Of a stretch of DNA of 64,000 nt, positions 11,202 to 23,047 are shown piece after piece. This DNA is from Xanthoparmelia taractica (lineage: Eukaryota > Ascomycota > Lecanoromycetes > Lecanorales > Parmeliaceae). The notes below the pieces were generated by a model, which saw only the letters and a program-made list of their open reading frames with translations, had not been told where the DNA came from and did not search any database. The first letter of the stretch is position 1; each line of letters opens with the position of its first letter. The stretch is from the NCBI GenBank assembly GCA_033085395.1, contig MU853181.1, positions 62,001 to 126,000 of the forward strand. The letters run 5' to 3'. A program made the position numbers and the translations under genes.

Positions 11202-13200
11202 GGATGGGGGTAGATCTGCTGGGTTAGGGATGGGTGTGGGGTGGGGGGGGGTTTGGGGAGGTGCATTATCGGGGGAGGGGTGGGAAGGGAGAGGAGGGGC
11301 TGATGGGTTTCAATTTGTCTATACTAAGTAGACTAAGGGTACGAACGGAGAGGCGTACCCGTAAACATATACAAGCAAGAATACAAATAAAGCCAATATG
11401 AAGTTGTGAAAAATTAGGGCGACCTGGCAAAGAATATGGCAGCCTGGTCCCCTCAGGAACATATGGCGCATAGGGAATGAACATTACCGAATATAGAATA
11501 CGATGACGAAGGAGTGGTGGTATAAGGGACGCCTCACGGTGATGATCGCCATATAGGCGATTGCTGAAAGCGCTATAAAGAGGAGTAGAAGTCGAAGTAT
11601 TTCGCTTAGGCTCTACGGGTTTCGTCGACGGCTGACGGGAGTAGAAGAAGTATTTGGGTTGCTGTAATATGTTCGACAAGTTTCGCTTGCCGGTTCCAGG
11701 ACGTATGTAAACTTTCCTTGTTAGCTTAGCTAGTATAAAGTAGGCGTATTGGTCAGTCAATCAGTCGATCAGCTCTATGGCTTCGTTTTCCGAGAGTCTG
11801 AGGACGATCTTCTTGTTTCTTTTCCTTTGATGGCTGAGTGGTTCGCTCTCTTCGTTCGTGTGGGCGCTGATACCTTGGAGTAGGGATGGAAGGGGGCCAC
11901 CGTGGCCTGAAACAGCTTCTGATGATCTCCGGGAACGTAGATCTCGTCTGACATTCGGGCAATTGATTGAGTGTTCGCTGGTAGATGTGATATGGATGTG
12001 GGGGCCAGTGGTGCCGTCGATCAGTTTAAATAGTGCGTAGGTTGCGTGGGTATACATGGGGTTATTTGTCTAGTAAGAAGGGGGTTTGTATGCACGCAAT
12101 GTTAGTTCAAAGACTTGAGAGGGTAAGCGTTCGTGCGACCTCGGTGCTCTTGTTGTATGAATCCAAGAGTCACGGTTGTACTTGCGATGGAGAGACTGGT
12201 AAACAGGGAGGAATTGCTCGGTGATGGTCATTGAAACTGCCGTTTCTTGAGACGGTGTAGCCAGGCTCTCGGGTCTTGAACCCTGACTACCGCATCCTGC
12301 AAACATCCCAATCTGGACCTCCTCTCTTCGCCGAAGTCTGACACTCCTCGGCTATGTTGAGCTTAAGACATGGACGGTGGACTTTTCTCGACTCCCGCCA
12401 TGACTTCCTTGGAGAAGTTGCGAACCCGATAAAGCCATAACACCGGCGAGCAGTAGGCGAAAACTAGGTTCAGGTGCCTTCTCACCTCAATGATGCTTGA
12501 GTCTGCGAGAATTCTGCAAGCCCAAGCTGGTCGGTCAGTGAAAGATGCTGATTCGAAATCTCATGGGATGGCAACAGGAAAGCCACAGGATCAGTAATCG
12601 GACAGAGAGAGCGAGCGATAAAAAATTGTGCGCCCCACACGCAGAGCTCTCACGATTAGTGATGAGGCCAAAACGCGGTGTCTGCAAGCTGCAGGAAGGG
12701 TTTGGAAGTTGGGAAACTTGCAGAATTTGAGCCTACGAAAAAGCAACGGGCAGCGATAGGAGATTTTCCCTTTACTTTCGCATGCAAGGAGGAGGTTTAG
12801 GAAGGAGCAAAAACGGTCAACATGCAAAAAAAGCCGCTCGGCTGGGGAACAGGGGGATCGAGCGCAGCGGATAAAAGGGAAAAGATGATCGCCGTCCGAA
12901 CTTGCTGCAAACGATGTGCCATTCCTCTCACCGCTGAGAGCTTCTGATCTGTCTCAAACAAAATATGCGAGATGGCTTCGGATCTCGAGATGAGCATATA
13001 AACGCGGGTGGATCGGGTAGAACTGGTATCGGTGCAATGGCCTGCAACCACACTCTGTTAGGAGTTGGACTTAATTAACGCAGTGAAGGTGACGGCAGAA
13101 CGATGCATTTCGGGATCCATCAGGCAAGAGCATCAGCTCAACCCAACCTGCACCCCACTACGCCGACCCACATGCAGGATCCGCATCGGAATTCCCCGCG

Positions 13201-13220
13201 CGACCTGCATATGCAGGTCG
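13201..13220. repeat. 20-bp perfect palindrome
   Basis: CGACCTGCATATGCAGGTCG reads identically on both strands. It lies in a locally TGCA/GCATGC-rich patch (about 13170-13270). It could be a dimeric regulator site or a cruciform-prone sequence; no direct evidence for either. Confidence 0.7.
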
Positions 13221-14631
13221 ATGCAGCGATAGAGACGACATGCGTCGTAATGCATTCCGCATGCACTTTCTGTATCGATAAGTTTGAAGGTTGCAGAAAG
13301 ACGAAGAACTCGCAGCCAACCATTGCTGGTGGCCTCCAATCATCCTCTGTCGCCTGGAGTGAGGATTGAGACTGCCTATCAGTCACGAACACGGTGCAGC
13401 TATTCGCTGGTGTCATCGAGCAGGAGGGGGGGACTGTTGCTGCCAAAGGGCATTTGGTCGCATTAATCCAGAGCTCTAGTGATTGTTTCCGAGGATATAG
13501 TACCCTCACAGATCAGTGAACCACGTTGCGTTGCATTGCATTACATTACATTGCAGCTGGGCGGTGTGGTGTGGACTCGCCATTAGGCCTTGTAGATAAG
13601 ATGGAGGACGAGCTGTAGAATGTGCATTTGACACTCGCTATGTGGAGAAGCAGACCTGCCTACCGCTCCTGTCGCTTGACTATTCAGACCCAGTCCGAGA
13701 CCCAGGATTCCACAAGGGCGAGACGCGACGGCAGAGACCTCACAAACAAAGAATCTTGTACTTGAAACTTCCGCTCATAGCTTCATAGTAATGATTGAGA
13801 AGGACGACTTGTGTACTGAAAGTTTTATGATTAACTTACATGGTTACTTGTCGAGTTGAAAATGTTGACAGAAATCTGCAGTTTTCGCGGGCCCGCATTG
13901 AATTCTACTTTTGGCATGGTGTGCCAAGGAGTGCTGCAGGGTCGGCCATCGGGTAGAAATAAGGTACGATGGCAGAGGTGCATTGCAGGATCGCAGATGC
14001 AAGGTCATCGCTTCCAATTGGCGCTAGACAAGGGATGGAGAAGAGGAAGCCGAGTGCTGATCATCAATCGCCTGGGATGGCAAAGCGTGAGATAGTAGCA
14101 TTACTCTATTTGGAACACGGAGATGCGTCAAGCACAGATTGGGGTTGAAGAAGACTCTGAGCAGAAACGACTGTTTCAAAGATGGAAAGGCCCTTGTCCC
14201 AAGTAGCACGGTAAAGGTAAGTGGCGGAAGGTATACCAGCATGTTGTGATGAGCCATGATCCCGATGGAGAGGCTCTGGTTCAGATCTTTACTGTAGATG
14301 GCAATGTGGATACTGGGGGATGGAGTGTAAGGGGTATGGTGCCGGCGGATTAAAAGATTTGACACTAGGGGCAGTACTTAGTAGAAGTACTTTCAGTATC
14401 CTGGCGATCAATGATCATAATAGACGAAACGAACGATGATAGATGTGGCGAATGAAGAGCAAGGCTTCTAGGTTGTTCCTTGACTGTATGAAGATTGGAG
14501 CCACGTTGAGGGAGTCGCATATGGTCTCGGCTTATGCATTACCTTGTGCATTAAACATTATACTTCGGACTCGGGACTTTCGAGAGAGCTTGGAGTGAAG
14601 AAAGGATTTGTTAGCGACGAGCTATCGATAT

Positions 14632-14669
14632 GAAGAAGAAGAAGAAGAAGAAGAATAATAATAATAATA
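14632..14669. repeat. GAA then AAT trinucleotide microsatellite
   Basis: A run of GAA units (14632 to about 14653) passes directly into AAT units (to about 14669). It is in non-coding DNA and likely polymorphic. Confidence 0.85.
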
Positions 14670-16022
14670 TCATTATTACCTTGTTTATTTTTATTGATAG
14701 AAAATACCTAGATACTTCTACTTGAATATTTATAATTGTTGTAGAATGAACCAGGGTAAATGCTGGAAAACGTACGAAAGTACAGTAGGACTTGTCAACC
14801 CAAGAGAACAAGAGCGGGATATGGAACCTTATTCCGTTCCCATCGATCCCTAAATTTAGAAACCCACCAATGACGGTATTTGTGTTCCTGTTGGCCACTT
14901 GCCCAACTATTTTTTGTCTTTTCCCCCTGATCTTCCTCCCTGTCTCGCATGCTCCGATTTCCGTGCGCCAAAAAGCAAAACCAGCTTCGCCTGAACATCT
15001 AGATCTTCTGCATCTTCCGCACAACACTATTATTATCATTGTCCTTTCCATCAAGTGCTCGCTTAACAATCCGTATACAATTGAATGGCCGCTATGAATT
15101 ATGCAAAGGGTTTTTAATGTCTGGCGAACACGGATATTGCAACTTTTCTCATATAAATATAAAAGCCGAGTGGGAAATTAAAATATAAGATGAGCTGCAG
15201 CCATAGTAGAACCAAGCTTTATGGCTGCCGCTGCAAAAGAGTAAAAGGAGGAAATCCAGGGCGGAAAAACGTTGCTGAGAGGATCGAAAGGGGTAAGGAC
15301 AACAGCGCCAAGTAACGCCAAGGTACTCCCGTTATGGATGCGCGATTCTGACACTAGTGATCCCAACGACATCCCGACATCCCCCTTTCTCCTTTCTGCC
15401 TACCCACTACCATGCCCTATCCTCGACCTTCTCGTATCAAAGGGTCCCAGTACCATGCCACTCCCCGCGCTGGCAAGTCTCCCTGACTGCATCATTAAAG
15501 TGGGTCACCGAGGATTGTACACTTGCAAAGCCTAGGGGAAGACAGGTGCATTTTGCATGGTCCAGGCAATGGGCCGGCCGTCGGCCATTTGTACCTACTT
15601 ATGCGTAGCGGCTGCTTGGTACTATAGCTAACGCCCTGATCCTGCCGACCCTGGTCGTGCCCTGGGACCTGAGATAAGCCAGCCGCAAAGATCCAACTTC
15701 ACCCCCGACGTGGGCGACTTACTTAGTTTTCGCCAAGGTAATTTCTGCAACCGACGCCTGCCCCGACAGAGCCAGCCAGTCATGACAATTAATAGCAAAG
15801 CTCATTTCAAATTTCCGTGGGCGACAAAGCCTCGCGCACATCGGTGGCTCTGCCAGAGCTGAACTTTCTGGAAAGAGAAGATTTGCTGGCCCGCGCAGGT
15901 GGCATATCGTCATGCGCTCCGTGCAGCTTCGGCTATTCATATTCGTGCAGCCAATATAGTTCCAGATCAGTCGATCCCGTATCTCATATCGGGCTTCGGA
16001 ATTATTGACTGATCGTCTAAGC

Positions 16023-16040
16023 GCATGCATGCATGCATGC
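16023..16040. repeat. GCAT tetranucleotide run
   Basis: Four GCAT units plus GC, self-complementary, about 450 bp upstream of the glycosyltransferase start. Confidence 0.8.
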
Positions 16041-16490
16041 TCAATACACGTGTGTCCGGAAATATGCCCGGGCTTGCCCCTGCAATCACTGGGGATCTCC
16101 TACACAAGAGCCGCTTTAGGTTTGGGCTCGAAACCCTTCCTGTCCTGCAGTCCGGATTGGGAACGCTCCAAGGCGTCGGAGGCCTGGCCACCAGTACCGG
16201 CTCTGGCGAATTGGCGAAACCAGGTCCTTGCTGGCGCTAGACCGTTGAGCTTATTGTTAGGGAAAGCCTTTGCCATCTCTCTTTTTTTGCTCGTCCTTCA
16301 TAAACCTGACTTGTCCCCTCCATTCACATTTTCTTTCCCGAGGATTTTCAATTTTTCAAGACTTGCTCCCACTCGTTTGAGCAGGCCTTGGTCCATTTCC
16401 CCCTCCCCACACTCGCTGTCCCTTCTTTCTACGATTCAAATTGTCCCCTATTAATACATTAATTAATTAACAGCCTTGACTGACGGCACT

Positions 16491-19311
16491 ATGTTCAAGT
16501 CCGTCAAGAACTACATCAAGCCCGAGAAGGATGCTCCTTCGAAGGGTAACAATGTCTTACCAACAACCGCTTCGACCCAAGCAACCAGATCCTACCCGAC
16601 AAGCGCTCACACCAGCCGTCCACCCACCGGTGGTTATGGTCGAGCAAGCGGTGCTACCAGCTTCAGCGATATGGGTTTGATGAGCGCTACGGTCAACCTG
16701 ATGCGTATGGCACAGATTCAACAGAGATACATGTGGTGCGTGCCTCACCCTCCACCTGGAGAGGGCGCCGTGTACAAGGTCAAGCCTGGAGAATTCATCA
16801 CCCATCCAGAATCGCTGAAACAGAACAATGACCCATTCTTCGAAGCCGCCGTGGAGCTTAACTCCAGGGTTAGTTCAAGCCTAAATCTGGATAATAAGCC
16901 TTCCACACATCGCTGACAATTGTTTTAGGTGATGATCAGCATCAAAGACAGGGTCGTGACTGTCCTGCTGAGCCAGCCGGACCTTCTCTACATCCCCATC
17001 CAGGACAATCTGCGCCTACAGATAGTACCAGATGTAGAGTACATTCCGAAGTGCCAGCGAAGTCAGGGCGCTGCTTTCTGCAAAAACCAGGACATGTTGG
17101 TCGTCTGGGGAGACAGCGTCGATGCCACCGAACAACGCGCGGACAAGTACCTTAAGCAGATGGTCGAAGTCTTCTCCCAAGGCTTCGGCACTCATAATGA
17201 GAAGGAGAAAGACACCGTCATGGTCAAGGAAATGGCTATGGATGGCTCCGAGGATGCTTATTCCGGTGACTTGGACCCCGAAGATACTTTCCAAGAGCCT
17301 CGTCGCAAAATCGTTTTGATACAAGCCGTGCTGAGTGCCCTGACCTTACTCTTGGTCGTTGCCGCCATCGGTTCCGGGTTACGCCAGATTGCCATCGAGA
17401 TTGGTGTCGATCATAGTTACATTCGCCTTGCCTTTGTCATTGCAGTCCCGTTCCAGATCTGGCTTGCCTTGGTGAGCCGCCAATCTCAATGTCCTCTCAT
17501 CTCATATCTTGCTGACAAATTCCGAACAGTTCTTCATGCAGTCCATAGCAGGTATGGTCGCTCAGATGATCGGTCCCACGCAGCAGATGCGGCAAAACTC
17601 GAAGTTCTACTCCGGCATCAAACCAAGACCAATCTCACGCAATGTTCTTCCTCACATTACTGTTCAATGCCCCGTGTACAAGGAGAGCCTCGAAGAGACT
17701 ATCATTCCAACCATGGAGTCAGTTATGGCCGCTATTCGAACTTACGAGATGCAAGGAGGCACTGCCAACATCTTCGTCAACGAAGACGGAATGCAGGTCA
17801 TCCCCCCAGACGAGGCGGAACAGCGCAAGATCTACTACGACGAGCAAAGGATCGGCTGGTGCTCGCGCCCGAAACAAAGGACACCCCCCAAGGCGGGAGG
17901 CAAGTTGTTCGGCAAGACGGAGAAGGCTCCTGAGTTGGAGCCTGGCCAACAGTACTATATCCGCGCTGGAAAATTCAAGAAGGCTTCCAATATGAACTAC
18001 TCGATGAACGTGAGTGTTCGCATTGAAGACAAGCTTGCCCTCGTCAACCGGCACGCCGAGTGGACCCAAGAGGATGAGAATAGGGAATATAACAGATGTC
18101 TAGAAGAGGTCATTTACGAAGACGAAGGAAGGACCCAAGCTGGAGGCAATCTCCGAATTGGAGAATATATCCTGATCATCGACTCCGACACTCGTGTGCC
18201 TAATGACTGCTTCCTCGATGCCGTTAGCGAAATGGAACAATCACCTGAAGTGGCTATCATCCAGTTTTCCTCTGGTGTCACCAATGTCTCGGACAGCTTC
18301 TTTGAGAACGGTATCACTTTTTTTACCAACCTTATCTACACCGCTATCAAGTATGCTGTAGCCAACGGTGACGTTGCACCATTTGTTGGGCATAACGCCG
18401 TTCTGCGCTGGGCAGCTCTCCAAGAGATTTCGTACGAGACTGATGGTGTTGAGAAGTACTGGTCCGAGAGCACCGTCTCGGAAGATTTTGACATGGCTCT
18501 TCGGTTACAAATTGCAGGATACATTGTCCGCTTCGCTTCCTACACCCTGGATGGCTTCAAGGAAGGTGTCTCACTGACCGTCTACGACGAACTGGCCCGA
18601 TGGGAGAAGTATGCCTACGGATGTAGCGAGCTGATCTTCCACCCCTTCAAGCAATGGTTCACCAAGGGTCCCTTCACGCCCCTGTTCAAGAATTTCATGC
18701 GCTCGCCAATGGGACTACCTTCCAAGCTCACCATCATGGCCTATATCGGTACTTATTACGCCATCGGATCCGCCTGGCTCTTGACGCTGGCCAACTATAT
18801 CCTCATTGGATGGTACAACGGCCACCTGGACCATTATTACATTGATTCCTTCAAGATCTATGTTTCCATTATTGTTGTCTTCAACGGCGTTGGCAATCTC
18901 GCTTTGGCAGTCCTACGAGTCAGAAATAATGAGCAGGATCTCTTGCCCGCTCTGATCACCAACTTCAAGTGGGTTTTGCTTCTCACGATCTTCCTTGGTG
19001 GTATCTCCCTCCACGTCAGCCAGGCCATTCTCTGTCATCTGTTCGGAATCAATATCGAGTGGGGCGCCACCGCCAAGGAAATCGAAGACATTCCTTTCGG
19101 CGAGGAGATCAAGAAAGTGTTCAGGAGGTTCTGGAAGATGTGGCTCTTCTGCATCGTCGTCGCTGGTGGCATGGCTTACCTGTCACTTGGCGCACCAGCT
19201 CTGTGGCGGATCAAGATCTTCACCCCAATCTGGCCGCTCTCGGCTGTCATCTTTGCCCATTTCGTCCTGCCGATCGTGCTCAACCCCGGTTTGATGCGCT
19301 TCAAATGGTAA
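16491..19311 (+). CDS. Family 2 glycosyltransferase, likely orthologue of ZtGT2/FgGT2
   Basis: Exons are inferred at 16491-16868, 16929-17471 and 17530-19311, 900 residues. Membrane-embedded processive-type GT2: two hydrophobic segments precede the catalytic domain (VLSALTLLLVVAAIGSGL and FVIAVPFQIWLAL), the domain has the metal-binding DSDTRVP and the acceptor-site SEDFDMALRL, and at least five membrane spans follow (from IMAYIGTYYAIGSAW to LPIVLNPGLM). The N-terminus is a soluble Ser/Pro-rich region after MFKSVKNYIKPEK. This architecture matches the fungal GT2 known from Zymoseptoria and Fusarium to be needed for hyphal extension on solid surfaces and virulence; that assignment rests on remembered family features. 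It presumably makes an extracellular or wall polysaccharide. The long gene-free upstream region suggests complex regulation. Confidence 0.85.
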
Positions 19312-19845
19312 ATACGGGTACGGTAACAAAGGTCTGGCGTTTTGGGGGCATACGATACCTATTTCCCGACATTATTTTGCATGCATCTTGGTGCCGTCTT
19401 CTTCGGACACGCTCTCTCATAGTGGGTATCCCGTTGGCATTGGCGTCATGGGTTGGCCTGTTGGCGATGACAGCCACAGGTCAGCTGTCAATGAATATAG
19501 AATTATAAAGAATTGCGGTTCGTAATATCTAATCAACAGAAGCATGAGACTTCAATTTCAGCTTCATCATTATTTGCCTTGCGGCCTAAAGTCTGATACC
19601 TTGACCAGTCTGCCCTCAGGTCAACTCGGCTGACGGGCGAGCCGCCAAAAGAAGTGTTCATCTTAAGGGTCGATAACAAGCTATTCTGGGTGAAGCCCAG
19701 ACTCTCCACCAGTATCAGCTAATCCTGTTCTCTGCGAGGGCTTATTAGCATAAGAAACCTCGGGATATCTTCGGTTGATGATTTAGCGAGTATTTACAAT
19801 CGCGTGTCCAACACTCTTAGAAAGCTGATTGCAGAGAATGCGCAT
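19312..19845. other. Intergenic / possible 5' region of GCP3
   Basis: The frame of the GCP3 first exon stays open for some distance upstream of 19846 without an in-frame ATG, so an additional upstream exon cannot be excluded. Nothing else recognised. Confidence 0.4.
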
Positions 19846-22841
19846 ATGGGTGATGAGAAAGCCCAGCGGCTTGATGACGCCTTGTCGTCTCTTGTAGATA
19901 TACTAGTCCCTGCTCTACCAGACGAAGATGAAGCCACGGCAGACGAAAGGCACGACGATGCCCTGGAGCTAGCTAGGAGTATCATTGACAAGTGCGTGTA
20001 CCGTGAGCGAGTGCTCCAACGTCAACTGACCTTACTGACCTTTCTTTGTAGCCATGGCAGCCTCTCGGTGGCCTCGGATGTTAATCACGCCGCTGAGCTG
20101 ATCAGGAAGAAATGTAAGCTCCTTCCCTCCAATGCCCCGCCTTGACGCAAGCAAGCTGACACACTCAAGTACGCCGCGACAACGATTCTCCGGACAAAGA
20201 AGTCCACTTTTCGAACCTCTATGCTCGACTCCTCACACAACCAGTATTGTCGCAGAAATGGTCAATACTATACCTTTTACATCAGTTGGCAGTTTCAGAT
20301 CCAGAAGGTGGAAGGCCTACTTTGGACGACCAACGTCCCAAAAGAGGGGATACGGGACTAGGAAGACAAAGTGATCGTCAAGATCAGCAGGTGTACGAGG
20401 ACGCATTTGCGACGGCTGGGCTTCCGAGGCTGCCGCCGCCCCTGCCTGAGACCCAGCCATCAAGCCGCTCGAACAATAGAGAACCTGCCCAACGTAGGGG
20501 CTACCAGAGGCAAAGTAGGAACACTGAGAAAGCTGCAGATGTTGGTCGCGAGACAGAGAAAAACCATACGATAGGGCCATCCGAGTCTGCTCTTCTACGC
20601 GACCTCCCTTACACCCTCCAAGGCTTATCGTCTACCAATCTGCCCTTTACGTCTTTGACCACTCTCGATCTCCCACCAAATCTACCGATACCGATCATAT
20701 CCCTTCTACACACGCTGGCTGAACCGTCACTACTCTATCGAAGTCTCTCGAACTTTGTAGAGTCTCAAGATGAAGGTCTCATAGGTCAGAGCTTGCGGTC
20801 TGCGATTGGCAGTGAGTTACGGTCATATCTTGGCTTGATCTCAACATTGGAAGGCGAAATCAGGCGTGTAACCATTTCTTTGGACAAAAGTGAACAGCAA
20901 GGTCGAGTCGGGAAAGCTGGCGTTACGCTAAAGCGTTGTGTTGTCTGGACGAGAGAGGCGACAATGGGATTACGATTGATGAATTTAATGGCTGAAGAGG
21001 CCAAAAGCAGGAAGGGAGGCCAGCTGATCTCGATGATCCATACTTTCTCTACGCACCATGGTGATCCTTTTGTTGGCGCTTTTGCTGAGCGGATGCTTTC
21101 TCATGTGACACGACCTTTCTACGATATGCTACGACAATGGATATATGACGGAGAGCTTTCTGACCCCTATCACGAATTCTTTGTTCTTGAGCATTCTGCT
21201 CAAGAGCAAGGTGAGGACCCTCGGAGAGCTCCTGCGACTAGTGTGTGGGAAGAGAAGTACAAGCTGGATGAGATGTTGATTCCCAGTATCGTAACCGAGG
21301 ACTTTGCGAAAAAGGTCTTCCTTATTGGAAAAAGCTTGAACTTCATCCGTTACAGCTGCGGTGACTCCGCTTGGGTAGAAGCATATTGCAAAGAAGCCTC
21401 AAGAGAGCTGCGGTACGGCGATACCGCTACATTGGAAACATCCATCGATAAGGCATACAAAACCACCATGGCCCGGCTGATATACCTTATGGACGATAGA
21501 TTTCAACTCTTCGAACATCTCAACGCCCTGAAACGGTACCTCCTTCTTGGCCAAGGCGACTTCGTCGCTCTCCTCATGGAATCGCTCTCCACAAACCTCG
21601 ATAGACCAGCTGGTTCTCAGTACCGCCACACCCTGACCGCTCAACTGGAACACGCCATCCGTGGCTCCAACGCCCAATATGACTCCCCAGACATCCTCCG
21701 CCGTCTCGACGCCCGCCTCACGGAAATGGAAAAAGGAGACACAGGCTGGGACGTTTTTACTCTTGAATACAAAGTCGACGCCCCAGTAGACGTTATCATA
21801 ACTCCCTGGGCAAACCGTCAGTATCTCAAAATCTTCAACCTTCTGTGGCGCGTCAAACGAGTCGAGTTTGCACTCGGCAGCACATGGCGACGCTGCATGA
21901 CGGGCGCTCGTGGCGTTTTGGCCGTCGTGGACGCCAAGATGGGCAAAGACTGGAAAACAGCAAGATGTTGCATAGCAGAGATGATACATTTTGTCAATCA
22001 GCTGCAGTACTACATTCTCTTCGAAGTCATCGAAGCATCCTGGGACCAACTGCACGCGGCAATCCGCAAACAAGATTGCACGCTCGACGATTTGATAGAA
22101 GCACATAGCAAATACCTCAAAGCCATAACCCACAAAGGCCTCCTCGGCTCCGTCCGCCACAACACCGTCACCGGCCACCGCGAAGACGTCTTCACGGCCC
22201 AACTGCACGAGCTGCTGAAAACCATGCTAGCATACAAAGACGCAGTGGACGGCCTCTACTCCTTCTCCGTCACCGAGTTCACGCGCCGCCAGGAACTCGC
22301 CGCGAAAATGGAAACGCGGACCGCGCAGGGCAAATGGGGCCTGACGGACAAGGGTGACGACGACGACCTCCTCAACTCCCCCATCACGGCGGCCAACAAA
22401 GCAGCACAGCACGCCAACCGCGCTGACTCCCCCTTCCCCCCCGACCCGATCGCCAGCCTCGGCCTCGCGCCAAGTGCCGGAGACGGAGACGACGCCATGC
22501 TGCCTGCCCTCCGCAAACGCTTGCAGGATCTGAGCGCTGATTTCAAGACGCGGGTGAATAACCTGCTGGGCGATTTGCTGGTGCAGCCGGACGTCGACAT
22601 GAAGTTTTTGGCCGTGGTCATGAACTTCAACGATGTTTATGCGCCAAGGAAGAGGAGGCGGGAGGGGGCGCATAGGGAGAAGAAGACGCCGGGCGGGCAG
22701 GGGGAGACGAATGGTAAGAAGGAGGGTGGTGCGGAGGGCAGGACGGTGGTCTCTTCTTCTAAGGCGGAGGATAAGGGGAAGGGGAAGGAGGGTGGGGCGG
22801 CGAAGGGGGCGGAGAAGGGGATCAAGGTGCCGGCGAAGTAG
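19846..22841 (+). CDS. SPC98: Gamma-tubulin complex component 3 (GCP3/Spc98/Alp6)
   Basis: Exons are inferred at 19846-19991, 20052-20113 and 20170-22841, 959 residues, the usual size of fungal GCP3. The protein is a core subunit of the gamma-tubulin small complex that nucleates microtubules at the spindle pole body. The N-terminus RLDDALSSLVDILVP matches the GCP3 opening; the third exon begins in a frame that yields NLYARLLTQPVLSQKW. The two Spc97/Spc98 grip domains are seen around residues 220-800: LTTLDLPPN, MARLIYLMDDRFQLFEHL, GWDVFTLEYKVD and YLKIFNLLWRVKRVEF are family hallmarks. The C-terminus is an unusual Lys/Arg/Gly-rich tail (KKRRREGAHREKK and on), encoded by a purine-only-like stretch at about 22640-22840. 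The start is the first ATG of the frame. Convergent with the WKF gene, 206 bp apart. Confidence 0.9.
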
Positions 22842-23047
22842 TCGAGATCGAGATCGGGTCACTGGATCTGGAGATGACCGTCGGTGTCTTCTGGAATGTT
22901 GGGGTATGAATAGTATCTACCATGTCTCAAGTCTCATCAACGGTCCGTGAATCTGACCCAGAAAGCACATATATCCTTCACCTGATTGTATATTCCGCCG
23001 AACAGCGCGGCTCCTGCCCTTATTTCTCAATCCGATATTTACTTTTC

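Larger units (their letters stand above)
11202..16490. other. 5.3-kb stretch without a recognisable gene
   Basis: This is the longest gene-poor interval of the window. It begins with a G-rich run (about 11205-11290, several G4+ tracts), contains a 20-bp perfect palindrome (13201-13220), TTGCA/TTACA pentamer runs (about 13531-13555), GAA/AAT microsatellites (14632-14669) and a GCAT run (16023-16040). It ends in a pyrimidine-rich tract (about 16260-16440) that looks like the core promoter or 5' UTR of the glycosyltransferase. Open frames here (for example 11266-11760 minus, 14611-15069 minus) have low-complexity or unconserved products. Confidence 0.5.

Noticed and set aside
11266..11760. 164-codon minus-strand open frame
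   Set aside because: The product is unconserved-looking, partly encoded by the complement of a G-rich run, and has no domain or splice context.
12255..12300. GGGTTCAAGACCC-like B box on the minus strand
   Set aside because: No A box, anticodon arm or acceptor stem can be folded around it.
22227..22862. Long minus-strand frame rich in Arg/Leu/Pro
   Set aside because: It is the antisense shadow of the GCP3 C-terminus, whose purine-rich coding strand keeps the complement open.
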